Below, one piece after another: positions 16,626-25,397 of a stretch of 64,000 nt of DNA. The position numbers and the translations under genes are program-made. The notes under the pieces are model-generated. The model was not told where the DNA came from and did not search any database. It saw only the letters and a list, made by a program, of their open reading frames with translations. How positions within the stretch are numbered: position 1 is the stretch's first letter; every line of letters begins with the position of its first letter. Source of the DNA: Flavobacterium sp. SM15 (GTDB lineage: Bacteria; Bacteroidota; Bacteroidia; Flavobacteriales; Flavobacteriaceae); NCBI RefSeq assembly GCF_022012335.1, contig NZ_JAKLTO010000009.1, positions 24,412-88,411 of the forward strand. Reading direction: 5' to 3'.

Positions 16626-17304
16626 ATTCGGCTAACTTTCTTAGCTCTTTTTTGTTTTTCAATATGATTTTCTTTCCGCTGAGCTCGATCCAACCGTTTT
16701 TGTTGAATTCGGATAATAATCGGATGCAGCTTTCGGTCGCGGTTCCTATTATACTGGAAATCTCTTCTCGTGATAAATGCAGTTTCAAAGAATCGTCTTC
16801 ATTAACTCCAAAAGCGTCATGCAAGTAAAGAAGTGTTGCAGCCAAACGTTCCTTAACGTTTTTCTGGGCAAGGTTTACTAAAACGTTATCGGCTTCTTTT
16901 AAATCATGGCACACGTTTTTCATCATGTTCAGCGAAAACTTGTTGTTCTCGTTGAAAAAATCCATCACCTGGCTTTTCGGAACAAAACAAACGGTCATGT
17001 CTTCAAGGGCAATTGCACTTAAATTGGTAGGCTCCTCACTAATTAAGGAACGTTGACCTAATAATTCCCCGCGCGAAACCAGTTTTACAATCTGGTCTTT
17101 TCCGTTGGAGCTTAGTTTTGAAAGTTTGCAAACGCCGTCTTTCACACAAAAGATCCCGTCCAGATGATCGCCTTCATCAAAAATAACTTCTCCCTTTTTT
17201 ACCACGTAGGAAGTTTTACAATCGGCGAGTTTTAGCAATTCGTCTTTGTTCAACGCCTTTAAAGCACTGAATTCCCTAACGATACATTGTTCACATCTGC
17301 TCAT
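16624..17304 (-). CDS. Crp/Fnr family transcriptional regulator
   Basis: 226-residue regulator, probably the oxygen or redox switch for the neighbouring cbb3 oxidase. The start is the ATG at 17302-17304 (MSRCEQC); an open extension upstream reads antisense through ccoI and is discarded. A cyclic-nucleotide-type beta-roll spans about 20-120 and a Crp helix-turn-helix about 150-205, with recognition helix TATESCIRLLSEF retaining the Glu (E191) and Arg (R195) that contact TGA in Crp/Fnr proteins. Cysteines lie at 4, 7, 29, 53, 59, 106, 132 and 193; C4-x2-C7 recalls FNR but the standard third spacing is absent, so an Fe-S cluster is uncertain. It is divergent from ccoI and its promoter contains the shared box at 17338-17351. 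Confidence 0.92.
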   Translation of the reverse strand: MSRCEQCIVREFSALKALNKDELLKLADCKTSYVVKKGEVIFDEGDHLDGIFCVKDGVCKLSKLSSNGKDQIVKLVSRGELLGQRSLISEEPTNLSAIALEDMTVCFVPKSQVMDFFNENNKFSLNMMKNVCHDLKEADNVLVNLAQKNVKERLAATLLYLHDAFGVNEDDSLKLHLSREEISSIIGTATESCIRLLSEFNKNGWIELSGKKIILKNKKELRKLAE

Positions 17305-17322
17305 GATATTCGATTGTTTTTG

Positions 17323-17381
17323 CAAAGATACTAAAGTATGACAAAAATCATATTTTAAGAAATGATTACGAAAGAAATTTG
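17323..17381. promoter_or_regulatory. Divergent crp/fnr - ccoI control region with Fnr-like box
   Basis: Box ATGAC-AAAA-ATCAT at 17338-17351. Rightward, its first base is 43 nt before the G of the -7 element GAAATTTG (17374-17381) of ccoI, placing the box centre near -42, an activator position. Leftward, the -7 TATCTTTG of the regulator gene is at 17330 to 17323, so the same box falls in the -33/-7 spacer, a repressor position. Activation of ccoI and autorepression are inferred. Confidence 0.72.
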
Positions 17382-17403
17382 CTTCAGGTAAAATGAGCAA
17401 ATT

Positions 17404-19776
17404 ATGAATACACAAAATTGTTTCCATTGCGGTAACAATATTGTAAAAGCGGAAGAAATTCTGTTCGAGGAAAAATCCTTTTGTTGTACCGGATGTAAAA
17501 CGGTGTACGAGATTTTCAGCCTGAACGATTTGACCTGCTATTACGATTTTGAAAACGCACCCGGAGCCACACCGCAGGACATTAAAGGAAAATACGATTT
17601 TCTGGATAATGATGATATTGTTGAGAAGTTGTTGGACTTCAACGAGGAAACTACACAAATCGTATCGTTGTATATTCCACACATTCATTGCAGTTCCTGT
17701 ATCTGGATTCTGGAAAATCTGAACAAATTAAATAACGGGGTTACCGTTTCTCAGGTTAATTTCCATGAGAAAAAAGTTCGTGTCACGTTCAATTCCGAAA
17801 ATGTTTCACTTAAGGAAATTGTAGTGTTGTTAAGTGCTATCGGATACGAACCGTATATCAGCCTTGAAAATTTCGAGAACATGAAAAAAGAGGTAGACCG
17901 CAGTTTGTACTACAAAATCGGGGTTGCTTTTTTTAGTTTCGGAAACATCATGCTTTTGTCGTTTCCGGAGTATTTTGAAGTAGGTGAATTCTGGATTGAA
18001 CAATACAAAGGTTTCTTTCGCTGGTTGATTTTTGCTTTGGCTTTGCCGCCGTTTTTCTACTCGGCTTGGGGCTATTACGTTTCGGCATGGAAAAGCATCA
18101 AATCCAAAATGCTCAACATTGACATTCCGATCGCTTTAGGGATTGTGGTGATGTTTGTTAGAAGTACCGTTGATATTGCAATGGGCTACGGACAAGGCTT
18201 TTTCGACAGTATGTGCGGACTTATTTTCTTCATGCTGTTAGGAAAGATGTTTCAGCAGAAAACCTACAATTTTTTATCATTTGAACGCGATTATAAATCC
18301 TATTTTCCGATTGCCGTTACCAAGATTTTAAATGATAAATCGGAAGTAGCGATTCAGGTTTATGACATTCAGAAAGGCGATCGTTTATTAATCCGCAATC
18401 AGGAATTAATTCCGGTTGACGGTATTCTGATTTCCGAAAAAACCGCCATCGATTACAGTTTTGTGACTGGTGAGGCCGTAGCGATTGATAAAAAATCCGG
18501 TGACAAAATCTACGCAGGCGGAAAACAAATAGGGAATGTGATTGAGATGGAGGTTTTGCATTCAGTTTCCCAAAGTTATTTGACTCAATTGTGGAGCAAC
18601 GATGTGTTCCAGAAACATTTCGACCGAAAGTACAAAACGATTACCGATACCATCAGTCGCTATTTTACTCCGGCTTTGTTGTTGCTGGCGTTTGCTTCGT
18701 TCGGATTCTGGATTTTCAGGGATGTGACCACGGCTTTTAATGTTTTTACTGCGATTCTGATTGTTGCCTGCCCGTGTGCTTTGGCTTTAACTGCGCCTTT
18801 TACATTGGGGAACGTGCTTCGTATTATGGGTTACAGAAAGTTCTACCTTAAAAATGCCACAGTTATTGAGCAATTAGCAAAAGTGGATACGGTAGTTTTT
18901 GATAAAACAGGAACGATTACCACCAATAAAAAGACTTCAATAATTTATGAAGGAATACCATTAAATGAAGAAGAACTAAAACTTCTGAAAAACGCATTAA
19001 GAAGTTCCAACCATCCTTTAAGCAGAAGATTGTATGATTTTATTCCGAATCAGGAAAAATTAGAAACGACTCATTTCGAAGAAGTTATTGGAAAAGGTGT
19101 TTTTGCTACTGTTGATGGTCATACGATAAAGTTGGGTTCGTCACAATTCTTGCAACACATGAGTGAAAATACCCATAAAAAAACCAAAGTTCATGTTGAA
19201 ATTGACGGTGTTTACAAAGGAAGTTACGTATTCAACAATCAATATAGGGAAGGTTTGGAACAATTGTTTGATAAGCTTTCCAAACGATACAATCTGGTTG
19301 TTTTATCCGGAGATAATGACGGGGAACGCAAGATTTTAGAGAAGATGTTACCGACAAATACGACTTTGGTATTCAATCAAAAACCGGAACAAAAGCTTCA
19401 ATTCATTGAAAAACTCCAAAAGGAAGGCAGAAATGTTATGATGGTTGGTGACGGATTAAACGATGCAGGAGCCTTAGCACAAGCAAACGTTGGAATCTCA
19501 ATCTCTGAAAATGTAAACGTGTTTTCACCCGCCTGCGACGGAATTCTGGATGCGACTCAGTTTTCAAAAATCAGTTATTTCCTGAGACTTTCTAAAAAAG
19601 CAATGCTTACAATTTATATGAGTTTCGGTTTATCCTTACTCTATAATGTTGTAGGACTGAGTTTTGCGGTAACCGGAAACCTATCTCCATTGGTTGCCGC
19701 CATCATTATGCCGTTAAGTACCGTAACCATCGTGAGTTTTGTAACCATCATGAGCAATTATTTCGCAAGAAAATAA
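17404..19776 (+). CDS. ccoI: Copper-transporting P1B-type ATPase for cbb3 oxidase assembly
   Basis: 790-residue heavy-metal P-type ATPase that supplies copper for the cbb3 oxidase. In order: an N-terminal zinc-ribbon-like domain (CFHCGNNIVKAEE, then FCCTGCKTVYEIF), an HMA domain with HCSSCIWILENL (about 97-108), eight membrane segments, the actuator VTGEAV, the membrane metal site CPC in VACPCALALT, the phosphorylated Asp in DKTGTITTNK and the hinge VGDGLNDAGALAQAN. The extra N-terminal domain is typical of CcoI/FixI rather than of general copper exporters. It is followed after 72 bp by ccoS and preceded by the Fnr-like box. Confidence 0.96.
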   Translation: MNTQNCFHCGNNIVKAEEILFEEKSFCCTGCKTVYEIFSLNDLTCYYDFENAPGATPQDIKGKYDFLDNDDIVEKLLDFNEETTQIVSLYIPHIHCSSCIWILENLNKLNNGVTVSQVNFHEKKVRVTFNSENVSLKEIVVLLSAIGYEPYISLENFENMKKEVDRSLYYKIGVAFFSFGNIMLLSFPEYFEVGEFWIEQYKGFFRWLIFALALPPFFYSAWGYYVSAWKSIKSKMLNIDIPIALGIVVMFVRSTVDIAMGYGQGFFDSMCGLIFFMLLGKMFQQKTYNFLSFERDYKSYFPIAVTKILNDKSEVAIQVYDIQKGDRLLIRNQELIPVDGILISEKTAIDYSFVTGEAVAIDKKSGDKIYAGGKQIGNVIEMEVLHSVSQSYLTQLWSNDVFQKHFDRKYKTITDTISRYFTPALLLLAFASFGFWIFRDVTTAFNVFTAILIVACPCALALTAPFTLGNVLRIMGYRKFYLKNATVIEQLAKVDTVVFDKTGTITTNKKTSIIYEGIPLNEEELKLLKNALRSSNHPLSRRLYDFIPNQEKLETTHFEEVIGKGVFATVDGHTIKLGSSQFLQHMSENTHKKTKVHVEIDGVYKGSYVFNNQYREGLEQLFDKLSKRYNLVVLSGDNDGERKILEKMLPTNTTLVFNQKPEQKLQFIEKLQKEGRNVMMVGDGLNDAGALAQANVGISISENVNVFSPACDGILDATQFSKISYFLRLSKKAMLTIYMSFGLSLLYNVVGLSFAVTGNLSPLVAAIIMPLSTVTIVSFVTIMSNYFARK

Positions 19777-19786
19777 ATAAGGTTGT

Positions 19787-19830
19787 ATGATAAAAATCAT
19801 GTTTTATCCGCAACCGCTAAAGTAATTTTG
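19787..19830 (+). promoter_or_regulatory. ccoS promoter with Fnr-like box
   Basis: Box ATGAT-AAAA-ATCAT at 19787-19800 and -7 element TAATTTTG at 19823-19830. The first base of the box is 43 nt before the G of the -7, the same as at ccoI and hemN. ccoS starts 18 bp further on. This suggests ccoS-ccoNOQP can be transcribed separately from ccoI under the same regulator. Confidence 0.72.
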
Positions 19831-19848
19831 AACTATAAAATTTAAGGT

Positions 19849-20043
19849 ATGAGTGTTATTTATCTGTTAATCTCCATTAGTATCGTTGTGGCGCTGGCGT
19901 TCTTGTACATTTTTATAAGAGCGGTGAAAAGCGGTCAGTTTGACGACGATTACACGCCATCGGTTCGCATGTTGTTCGAAGATGAGCTTAAAAACAAACC
20001 CAGTGTAAACAAATCCGAAACACAAATAGAAAAACAAAACTAA
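19849..20043 (+). CDS. ccoS: cbb3 oxidase maturation protein CcoS
   Basis: 64-residue single-span membrane protein required for cofactor insertion into the cbb3 oxidase. A membrane helix covers about residues 3-24, followed by the CcoS signature RAVKSGQFDDDYTPSVRMLF. The length is normal and the C-terminal tail is short and polar. It lies 2 bp before ccoNO, so the two are co-translated. It has its own promoter with an Fnr-like box. Confidence 0.93.
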   Translation: MSVIYLLISISIVVALAFLYIFIRAVKSGQFDDDYTPSVRMLFEDELKNKPSVNKSETQIEKQN

Positions 20044-20045
20044 TT

Positions 20046-22229
20046 ATGGAAGTGCAACAATTTTATTACGATAACAAAATTGTAAAGAAGTTCCTGTATG
20101 CTTCAATCGTTTTTGGGGTAGTGGGGATGCTCGTGGGGCTTTTGATTGCCACGATGTACCTTTTCCCGAACATGACCGACGGAATTTCGTGGTTAAGCTA
20201 TGGTCGTTTACGTCCTTTACATACTAATGCGGTGATTTTCGCTTTCGTAGGAAATGCGATTTTTGCCGGAATTTATTATTCCTTACAACGATTGTTAAAA
20301 ACAAGAATGTGGAGCGATGCTTTAAGTAACATCAACTTCTGGGGTTGGCAGTTAATTATAGTAGCCGCAGCAATTTCGTTGCCTTTGGGATATACCACTT
20401 CAAAAGAGTATGCCGAGTTGGAATGGCCTATCGATATTGCAATTGCTATTATTTGGGTAGTTTTCGGTATCAACATGATCATGACGATTTTACGCCGAAG
20501 AGAGCGCCACTTGTATGTAGCCATTTGGTTTTACATTGCGACTTTCGTAACTGTTGCCGTATTGCATATTTTCAATAGTTTGGCTTTACCGGTTGATGGT
20601 ATGAAAAGTTATTCGGTTTATGCTGGGGTTCAGGATGCTTTGGTGCAATGGTGGTACGGTCACAATGCTGTTGCGTTTTTCTTGACTACACCATTTTTAG
20701 GGTTGATGTATTATTTCATTCCTAAGGCTGCGAATCGTCCTGTTTATTCGTATCGATTATCCATCATTCACTTTTGGTCGTTGATTTTCTTATACATCTG
20801 GGCTGGTCCTCACCACTTGTTGTACACGGCTTTACCGGATTGGGCGCAAAATTTAGGAGTTGTGTTCTCCGTAATGCTTATTGCACCATCTTGGGGCGGT
20901 ATGATCAACGGATTATTGACTCTACGCGGAGTTTGGGACAAAGTAAGAACCGAACCGATTTTAAAATTCTTCGTAGTAGCGATTACCGGTTATGGTATGG
21001 CCACTTTTGAAGGACCAATGCTTTCCCTGAAAAATGTAAACGCTATCGCACACTTTACCGATTGGATCGTTGCTCACGTTCACGTTGGAGCTTTAGCCTG
21101 GAACGGATTCATGACTTTCGGTATGATTTACTGGTTAATCCCAAGAATGACTAAAACCGAATTATACTCTAAAAAATTAGCCAACTTCCACTTTTGGATT
21201 GGAACTTTAGGAATCATTTTATACGCATTACCAATGTATGTTGCCGGATTTGTTCAGGCACAAATGTGGAAACAGTTCAATCCTGATGGTTCATTGGTTT
21301 ACGGAAACTTCCTTGAGACCGTAAAAGAAATTATGCCGATGTATGCCATGCGTGCAGTAGGAGGAACCTTGTTTATCATTGGATTGTTTGTCTTGGTATA
21401 CAACATCATCATGACCGTAAAACAAGGAAAACCGGTTGAAGACGAATTAGCCGAAGCTCCAGCTTTGGTCAAAATCTCTCCAAACCGATTAAAAGGGGAG
21501 AAATTCCACGGATGGTTGGAAAGAAAACCAATTCAGTTGACCCTTTTAGCAACGATTGCGATTTTAATTGGAGGAATCATCCAGATTGTACCGACGCTTG
21601 TTGTAAAATCAAACATTCCAACCATTACAAGTGTAAAACCGTACACACCACTTGAATTGGAAGGTCGTGATTTGTACATCCGAGAAGGTTGTGTGGGCTG
21701 TCACTCACAAATGGTTAGACCTTTCCGTTCTGAAGTTTCCCGTTACGGAGAATATTCAAAATCAGGAGAATATGTGTATGATCACCCATTTTTATGGGGC
21801 TCAAAACGAACCGGTCCGGATTTGATGCGTGTCGGCGGAAAATACAACGACAATTGGCATTTCAACCACATGTGGGATCCTCAAAGTACATCAGCCGGTT
21901 CAATTATGCCGGGTTACAAATGGCTGTTCGACAACAAACCGATGGATTATTCGAAAACGGAAGACAAAATGCGTGTCATGGTAAAATTAGGAGTGCCTTA
22001 TACGGATCAAGATATTGCAAACGCTAAGAAAAGCATTGCAGCACAATCTGCTAAAATCGAGGAAAACCTTAAAAATGACCCTGATTTCGTAAAGAGTTAC
22101 GAGGAAAGTATGAAAAAAGCGAAAGTAAAAGGTGAGAGTTTTGTACCGATGAAAGATCGTGAAATTACAGCACTAATTGCTTATTTACAGCGATTAGGAA
22201 CCGATATCAAAGTAAAACAAGCCGAATAA
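20046..22229 (+). CDS. ccoNO: cbb3-type cytochrome c oxidase fused subunits I and II (CcoNO)
   Basis: 727 residues combining the heme-copper subunit CcoN with the monoheme cytochrome c subunit CcoO, a fusion known from Bacteroidota. The first about 480 residues contain 12 or more membrane helices with heme and copper His ligands in RPLHTNAVIF, WYGHNAVAFFLTTP, GPHHLLYT and VAHVHVGALAWNGF. After one more helix (about 500-520) comes the CcoO part with CVGCH at 549-553 and distal heme ligand context GSIMPGY. It reduces oxygen to water at high affinity and conserves energy. It is followed by ccoQ after 15 bp. Confidence 0.96.
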   Translation: MEVQQFYYDNKIVKKFLYASIVFGVVGMLVGLLIATMYLFPNMTDGISWLSYGRLRPLHTNAVIFAFVGNAIFAGIYYSLQRLLKTRMWSDALSNINFWGWQLIIVAAAISLPLGYTTSKEYAELEWPIDIAIAIIWVVFGINMIMTILRRRERHLYVAIWFYIATFVTVAVLHIFNSLALPVDGMKSYSVYAGVQDALVQWWYGHNAVAFFLTTPFLGLMYYFIPKAANRPVYSYRLSIIHFWSLIFLYIWAGPHHLLYTALPDWAQNLGVVFSVMLIAPSWGGMINGLLTLRGVWDKVRTEPILKFFVVAITGYGMATFEGPMLSLKNVNAIAHFTDWIVAHVHVGALAWNGFMTFGMIYWLIPRMTKTELYSKKLANFHFWIGTLGIILYALPMYVAGFVQAQMWKQFNPDGSLVYGNFLETVKEIMPMYAMRAVGGTLFIIGLFVLVYNIIMTVKQGKPVEDELAEAPALVKISPNRLKGEKFHGWLERKPIQLTLLATIAILIGGIIQIVPTLVVKSNIPTITSVKPYTPLELEGRDLYIREGCVGCHSQMVRPFRSEVSRYGEYSKSGEYVYDHPFLWGSKRTGPDLMRVGGKYNDNWHFNHMWDPQSTSAGSIMPGYKWLFDNKPMDYSKTEDKMRVMVKLGVPYTDQDIANAKKSIAAQSAKIEENLKNDPDFVKSYEESMKKAKVKGESFVPMKDREITALIAYLQRLGTDIKVKQAE

Positions 22230-22244
22230 TTAAAAGCACAAGTC

Positions 22245-22430
22245 ATGTTAAAATTCATCAAACACAATTTGGAAACCATCTCAGGAATTGAGATTTATCC
22301 GATCATATCGTTACTGATTTTCTTCATCTTTTTTGTTGCGCTTTATGCTTGGGTATTTACCTATAAAAAAGAAAAAATAGCCGAAATGAGTAACATTCCG
22401 TTTAACAATGATAATGCTGTAGAGTTGTAA
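22245..22430 (+). CDS. ccoQ: cbb3 oxidase subunit IV (CcoQ-like)
   Basis: 61-residue protein with one membrane helix (about residues 20-40, IISLLIFFIFFVALYAWVF) and a short charged tail. CcoQ proteins are poorly conserved, so the identification rests on size, topology and position between ccoNO and ccoP. In other bacteria CcoQ stabilises the assembled oxidase. It starts 15 bp after ccoNO and ends 11 bp before ccoP. Confidence 0.85.
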   Translation: MLKFIKHNLETISGIEIYPIISLLIFFIFFVALYAWVFTYKKEKIAEMSNIPFNNDNAVEL

Positions 22431-22441
22431 ATAAATAAGTT

Positions 22442-23383
22442 ATGAAAAAGTTTTTTCCAATATACGTTCGAATTCCGGTGCTTTTCGCTTTGTTTTTCAT
22501 TGCGATGGAATTCTTTATCGACTCCGGTGATCGTCCGGCATTTATCAAATTTCCGATAGTTTCATTGATTCTGTTACTCTTCCTTTTTTTATTGATTGCT
22601 ATGGAAGTTGTAGTAAAATCTACTAACAATGTGCTGTACAGTCTTTTAACAGAAGAACAACGAAAACAGAAAGAAATCGAAGATGAGCTTCCGTTCACAG
22701 AAACTGCTTTCTACAAAAAATGGATGCAGAAACTAACGCGTTCCCGTAAAATTGAAGAAGAAGGCGAATTGCTTCTGCATCATGATTACGATGGTATCAA
22801 AGAACTTGACAACGTATTACCGCCATGGTGGGTGTATTTGTTCTATGCTTGTATTGCGTTTGCTTTCATCTACTTAGTTCGTTTTCATGTACTAGGACAT
22901 GATGATCAAACCATGGAATTTGAAAAAGAAATGGCTGAAGCCAAAATCGCTGTGGAAGAATACAAGAAAACTGCTCCCGATTTAATGGACAAGGAAAAAG
23001 TGACGTTGCTTACCGATGCTGCCGAATTAGCTGCCGGAAAAACCATTTTCGAAACGAATTGTGTAGCGTGTCACCGTGCAGATGCTGGAGGAGCGATCGG
23101 TCCAAACTTAACAGACAATCAATGGATTAACGGAGGCGGAATCAAAAATGTATTCAACACTATTATGGAAGGTGGTCGCGCCGGAAAAGGAATGGTGCCT
23201 TGGAAAGAAATTATCAAACCTTCTGATATTCAGAAAGTAGCGAGTTACGTGTTGAGTTTACAAGGAAGCAATCCAAAAGCCGGAAAAGCTCCTGAAGGCG
23301 AAGTTTGGGTGGATGAAAATGCTCCAAAAACCGCTTCTGATAAAAATGTTGCCGCTGCACCTTCAAGTGAAGTTTTAAAATAA
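22442..23383 (+). CDS. ccoP: cbb3 oxidase cytochrome c subunit CcoP, single heme
   Basis: 313-residue membrane-anchored cytochrome c subunit. Two membrane helices are visible (about 12-55 as a hairpin, and about 122-142), with the CcoP signature IKELDNVLPPWWVYLFYACI just before the second. One heme-binding site is present, CVACH at 207-211 in NCVACHRADAGGAIGPNL. Proteobacterial CcoP normally has two such sites; I find no second CxxCH here, and the extra N-terminal membrane hairpin is also unlike the proteobacterial form. Operon position confirms the assignment. The C-terminus (from about 285) is low-complexity and Ala/Lys rich. Confidence 0.93.
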   Translation: MKKFFPIYVRIPVLFALFFIAMEFFIDSGDRPAFIKFPIVSLILLLFLFLLIAMEVVVKSTNNVLYSLLTEEQRKQKEIEDELPFTETAFYKKWMQKLTRSRKIEEEGELLLHHDYDGIKELDNVLPPWWVYLFYACIAFAFIYLVRFHVLGHDDQTMEFEKEMAEAKIAVEEYKKTAPDLMDKEKVTLLTDAAELAAGKTIFETNCVACHRADAGGAIGPNLTDNQWINGGGIKNVFNTIMEGGRAGKGMVPWKEIIKPSDIQKVASYVLSLQGSNPKAGKAPEGEVWVDENAPKTASDKNVAAAPSSEVLK

Positions 23384-23389
23384 AAAAGT

Positions 23390-24808
23390 ATGTCCAATTT
23401 ACCTGATGAAAGTTTTAGAGATACCATTGCCACTATAGATGAAGAGGGAAAACGCGCCTGGATTTTTCCTAAAATTCCAAAAGGAAAGTTATATGAAAAA
23501 AGAAAGCTGGTAAGTTATTTTTTGTTGGCCTTTCTGTTTTCGGCACCGTTTGTGAAAATCAACGGAAATCAGTTCTTACTGTTTAACATTATGGAGCGGA
23601 AGTTCTCGATTTTCGGGTTTCCGTTTTGGCCACAGGATTTTCATTTGGTGGTAATTTCGATGATCATCGGAGTAGTGGGACTGGCTTTGTTTACAGTTGC
23701 TTTCGGACGTATTTTCTGCGGATGGTTTTGCCCGCAAACAATTTTCATGGAAATGCTTTTCCGAAGAATCGAATTTTGGATTGAAGGCGATCGAGGCGCA
23801 CAGATAAAGCTCAATAAACAGGAATGGAATGCTGAGAAAATCAGGAAGAAAACGACGAAATGGTTTTTGTTTTTCATTGCTTCTTTTGCAATTGCCAATG
23901 TGTTTTTAGCGTATTTGGTTGGAAGTGATCAGGTTTTGGATATGGTGCGACAAGGACCATTTCACAATGTAAGTACGCTTATCGCCTTATTGATTTTTAC
24001 TGCGGTTTTCTACTTTATTTATGCATGGTTTCGCGAGCAAGTATGTATCATTGCCTGTCCTTACGGAAGAATGCAAGGGGTTTTGCTCGACAATAAAACG
24101 ATAAATGTGGCGTACGACCATGTACGTGGTGAAGGTGCTTCGGGAAGAGCAAAATTCAAAAAAAACGAAGACCGAAAAATGTTCGGAAAAGGTGATTGTA
24201 TTGATTGTCATCAATGTGTAAACGTTTGCCCGACCGGAATTGATATTCGAAACGGAGTTCAGTTGGAATGTATTAACTGTACTGCTTGTATCGACGAATG
24301 TGATCTCATCATGGAAAGTGTAAATCTTCCGAAAGGTTTGATTCGCTATGCTTCCGAAAATGAAATTGTGAAGAAGGAGAAATTCGTTTTCACAACAAGA
24401 ATGAAAGGCTATACTGCGGTTTTAGCGATTTTGATTGGCGTGTTAATCGGGATGCTGTTTTTAAGAAATGATGTCGAAGCTACGGTATTGCGACTTCCGG
24501 GGCAATTGTTTCAACATAAAGGCGAGAACATCAGCAATGTGTTTACCTATAAAGTGGTGAACAAAACGGTACGCGATTTTGATAACGTTCATTTCAGATT
24601 GGCAACTCCGAAAGGGGAAATTAAGATGGTGGGAAAAGAAAATTTTAAAGTGGAAAAAGAAGGCATGGCGCAAGGAACCTTGTTTGTGGAAATTAATCCG
24701 GCTTTCTTAAAAGGCGATAAAACCAAAATTACCATTGAAGTATATAATGATAAAGAACTTCTGGAAACTACAACAACAAATTTTTTAGGGCCAAGAAGTT
24801 TTGATTAA
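23390..24808 (+). CDS. ccoG: Polyferredoxin CcoG/RdxA/FixG-type
   Basis: 472-residue membrane protein with two 4Fe-4S clusters, implicated in copper reduction during cbb3 oxidase assembly. Five or so membrane helices, FCGWFCPQTIF (first redox-type motif), CIIACPYGRMQG, then the ferredoxin domain with CIDCHQCVNVCPTGID and CINCTACIDECDLIM, and a C-terminal Ig-like domain (about 365-470). The length is normal. It starts 6 bp after ccoP and ends just before a palindromic repeat and ccoH. Confidence 0.95.
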   Translation: MSNLPDESFRDTIATIDEEGKRAWIFPKIPKGKLYEKRKLVSYFLLAFLFSAPFVKINGNQFLLFNIMERKFSIFGFPFWPQDFHLVVISMIIGVVGLALFTVAFGRIFCGWFCPQTIFMEMLFRRIEFWIEGDRGAQIKLNKQEWNAEKIRKKTTKWFLFFIASFAIANVFLAYLVGSDQVLDMVRQGPFHNVSTLIALLIFTAVFYFIYAWFREQVCIIACPYGRMQGVLLDNKTINVAYDHVRGEGASGRAKFKKNEDRKMFGKGDCIDCHQCVNVCPTGIDIRNGVQLECINCTACIDECDLIMESVNLPKGLIRYASENEIVKKEKFVFTTRMKGYTAVLAILIGVLIGMLFLRNDVEATVLRLPGQLFQHKGENISNVFTYKVVNKTVRDFDNVHFRLATPKGEIKMVGKENFKVEKEGMAQGTLFVEINPAFLKGDKTKITIEVYNDKELLETTTTNFLGPRSFD

Positions 24809-24829
24809 AAAAGGAGTTTAGAAACAATA

Positions 24830-24930
24830 GAATGGTTCGCTTTTAGCCCTGATGGCAGTGGCATCCTCCCGGTTTCGGGAGATAGAACGGACAGCAGGAA
24901 TTACGTTTTTAAGTACAAACCAAACCATTC
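24830..24930. repeat. Palindromic intergenic repeat element, copy 2 (ccoG-ccoH)
   Basis: Outer arms GAATGGTT (24830-24837) and AACCATTC (24923-24930). Inside, TAGCCCTGATGGCAGTGGC and GGACAGCAGGAATTACG flank a small central hairpin CTCCCG-GTTT-CGGGAG. It has the same plan as the elements at 4026-4122 and 61359-61446: conserved arms around a variable, perfectly paired core. It lies inside the cco operon, so it is transcribed. Confidence 0.7.
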
Positions 24931-24949
24931 GCTTCAAAAAATAAGGATT

Positions 24950-25396
24950 ATGAAAATTAATTGGGGAACAGGAATTGTCATTGCTTTCGGGCTGTTTATG
25001 ACGTTTATTTTGTACTTCGTGTTTAAAGTACAATCCGATTCGCAGTATGACCACGAGATGGTTACTGAGGAATATTATAAAAAAGAATTAGTATTTCAGC
25101 AGCAGTTGGATAAATCGCAACACGCTTACGATTTAAAAGACAAACTGATGATAACTTCTCAAAAGGATGGCTTACTGATAAGCTTTCCGAAAACATTTGA
25201 TTATACTAAAATTAAAGGTAAAGTGTCCTTTTACAGACCGTCCAACCAGAAAATGGATTTTGAGAAAACCATCTCCTTATCCGATTCAAATTTGCTCATA
25301 CCTAAAACAGATTTGGTGGGCGGTCGTTGGGACATTACCATTGATTGGGAATATGAAGGCGTTGGGTATTTGAACAAACAGAATGTGAATTTATAA
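24950..25396 (+). CDS. ccoH: FixH/CcoH family protein
   Basis: 148-residue membrane-anchored protein needed for cbb3 oxidase assembly. It has one N-terminal helix (about 7-27, GTGIVIAFGLFMTFILYFVF), then the family pattern HEMVTEEYYKKELVFQQQLD, and a beta-rich domain ending in WDITIDWEYEGVGYLNKQ. The length is typical. It is 2 bp from the following SafE-like gene. The 141-bp gap before it holds a palindromic repeat but no promoter I can identify, so it is probably read through from ccoG. Confidence 0.92.
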   Translation: MKINWGTGIVIAFGLFMTFILYFVFKVQSDSQYDHEMVTEEYYKKELVFQQQLDKSQHAYDLKDKLMITSQKDGLLISFPKTFDYTKIKGKVSFYRPSNQKMDFEKTISLSDSNLLIPKTDLVGGRWDITIDWEYEGVGYLNKQNVNL

Positions 25397-25397
25397 T

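Noticed and set aside
17305..17688. N-terminal extension of the Crp/Fnr protein
   Set aside because: It reads antisense through ccoI coding sequence and through both promoters; family homology begins at MSRCEQC.
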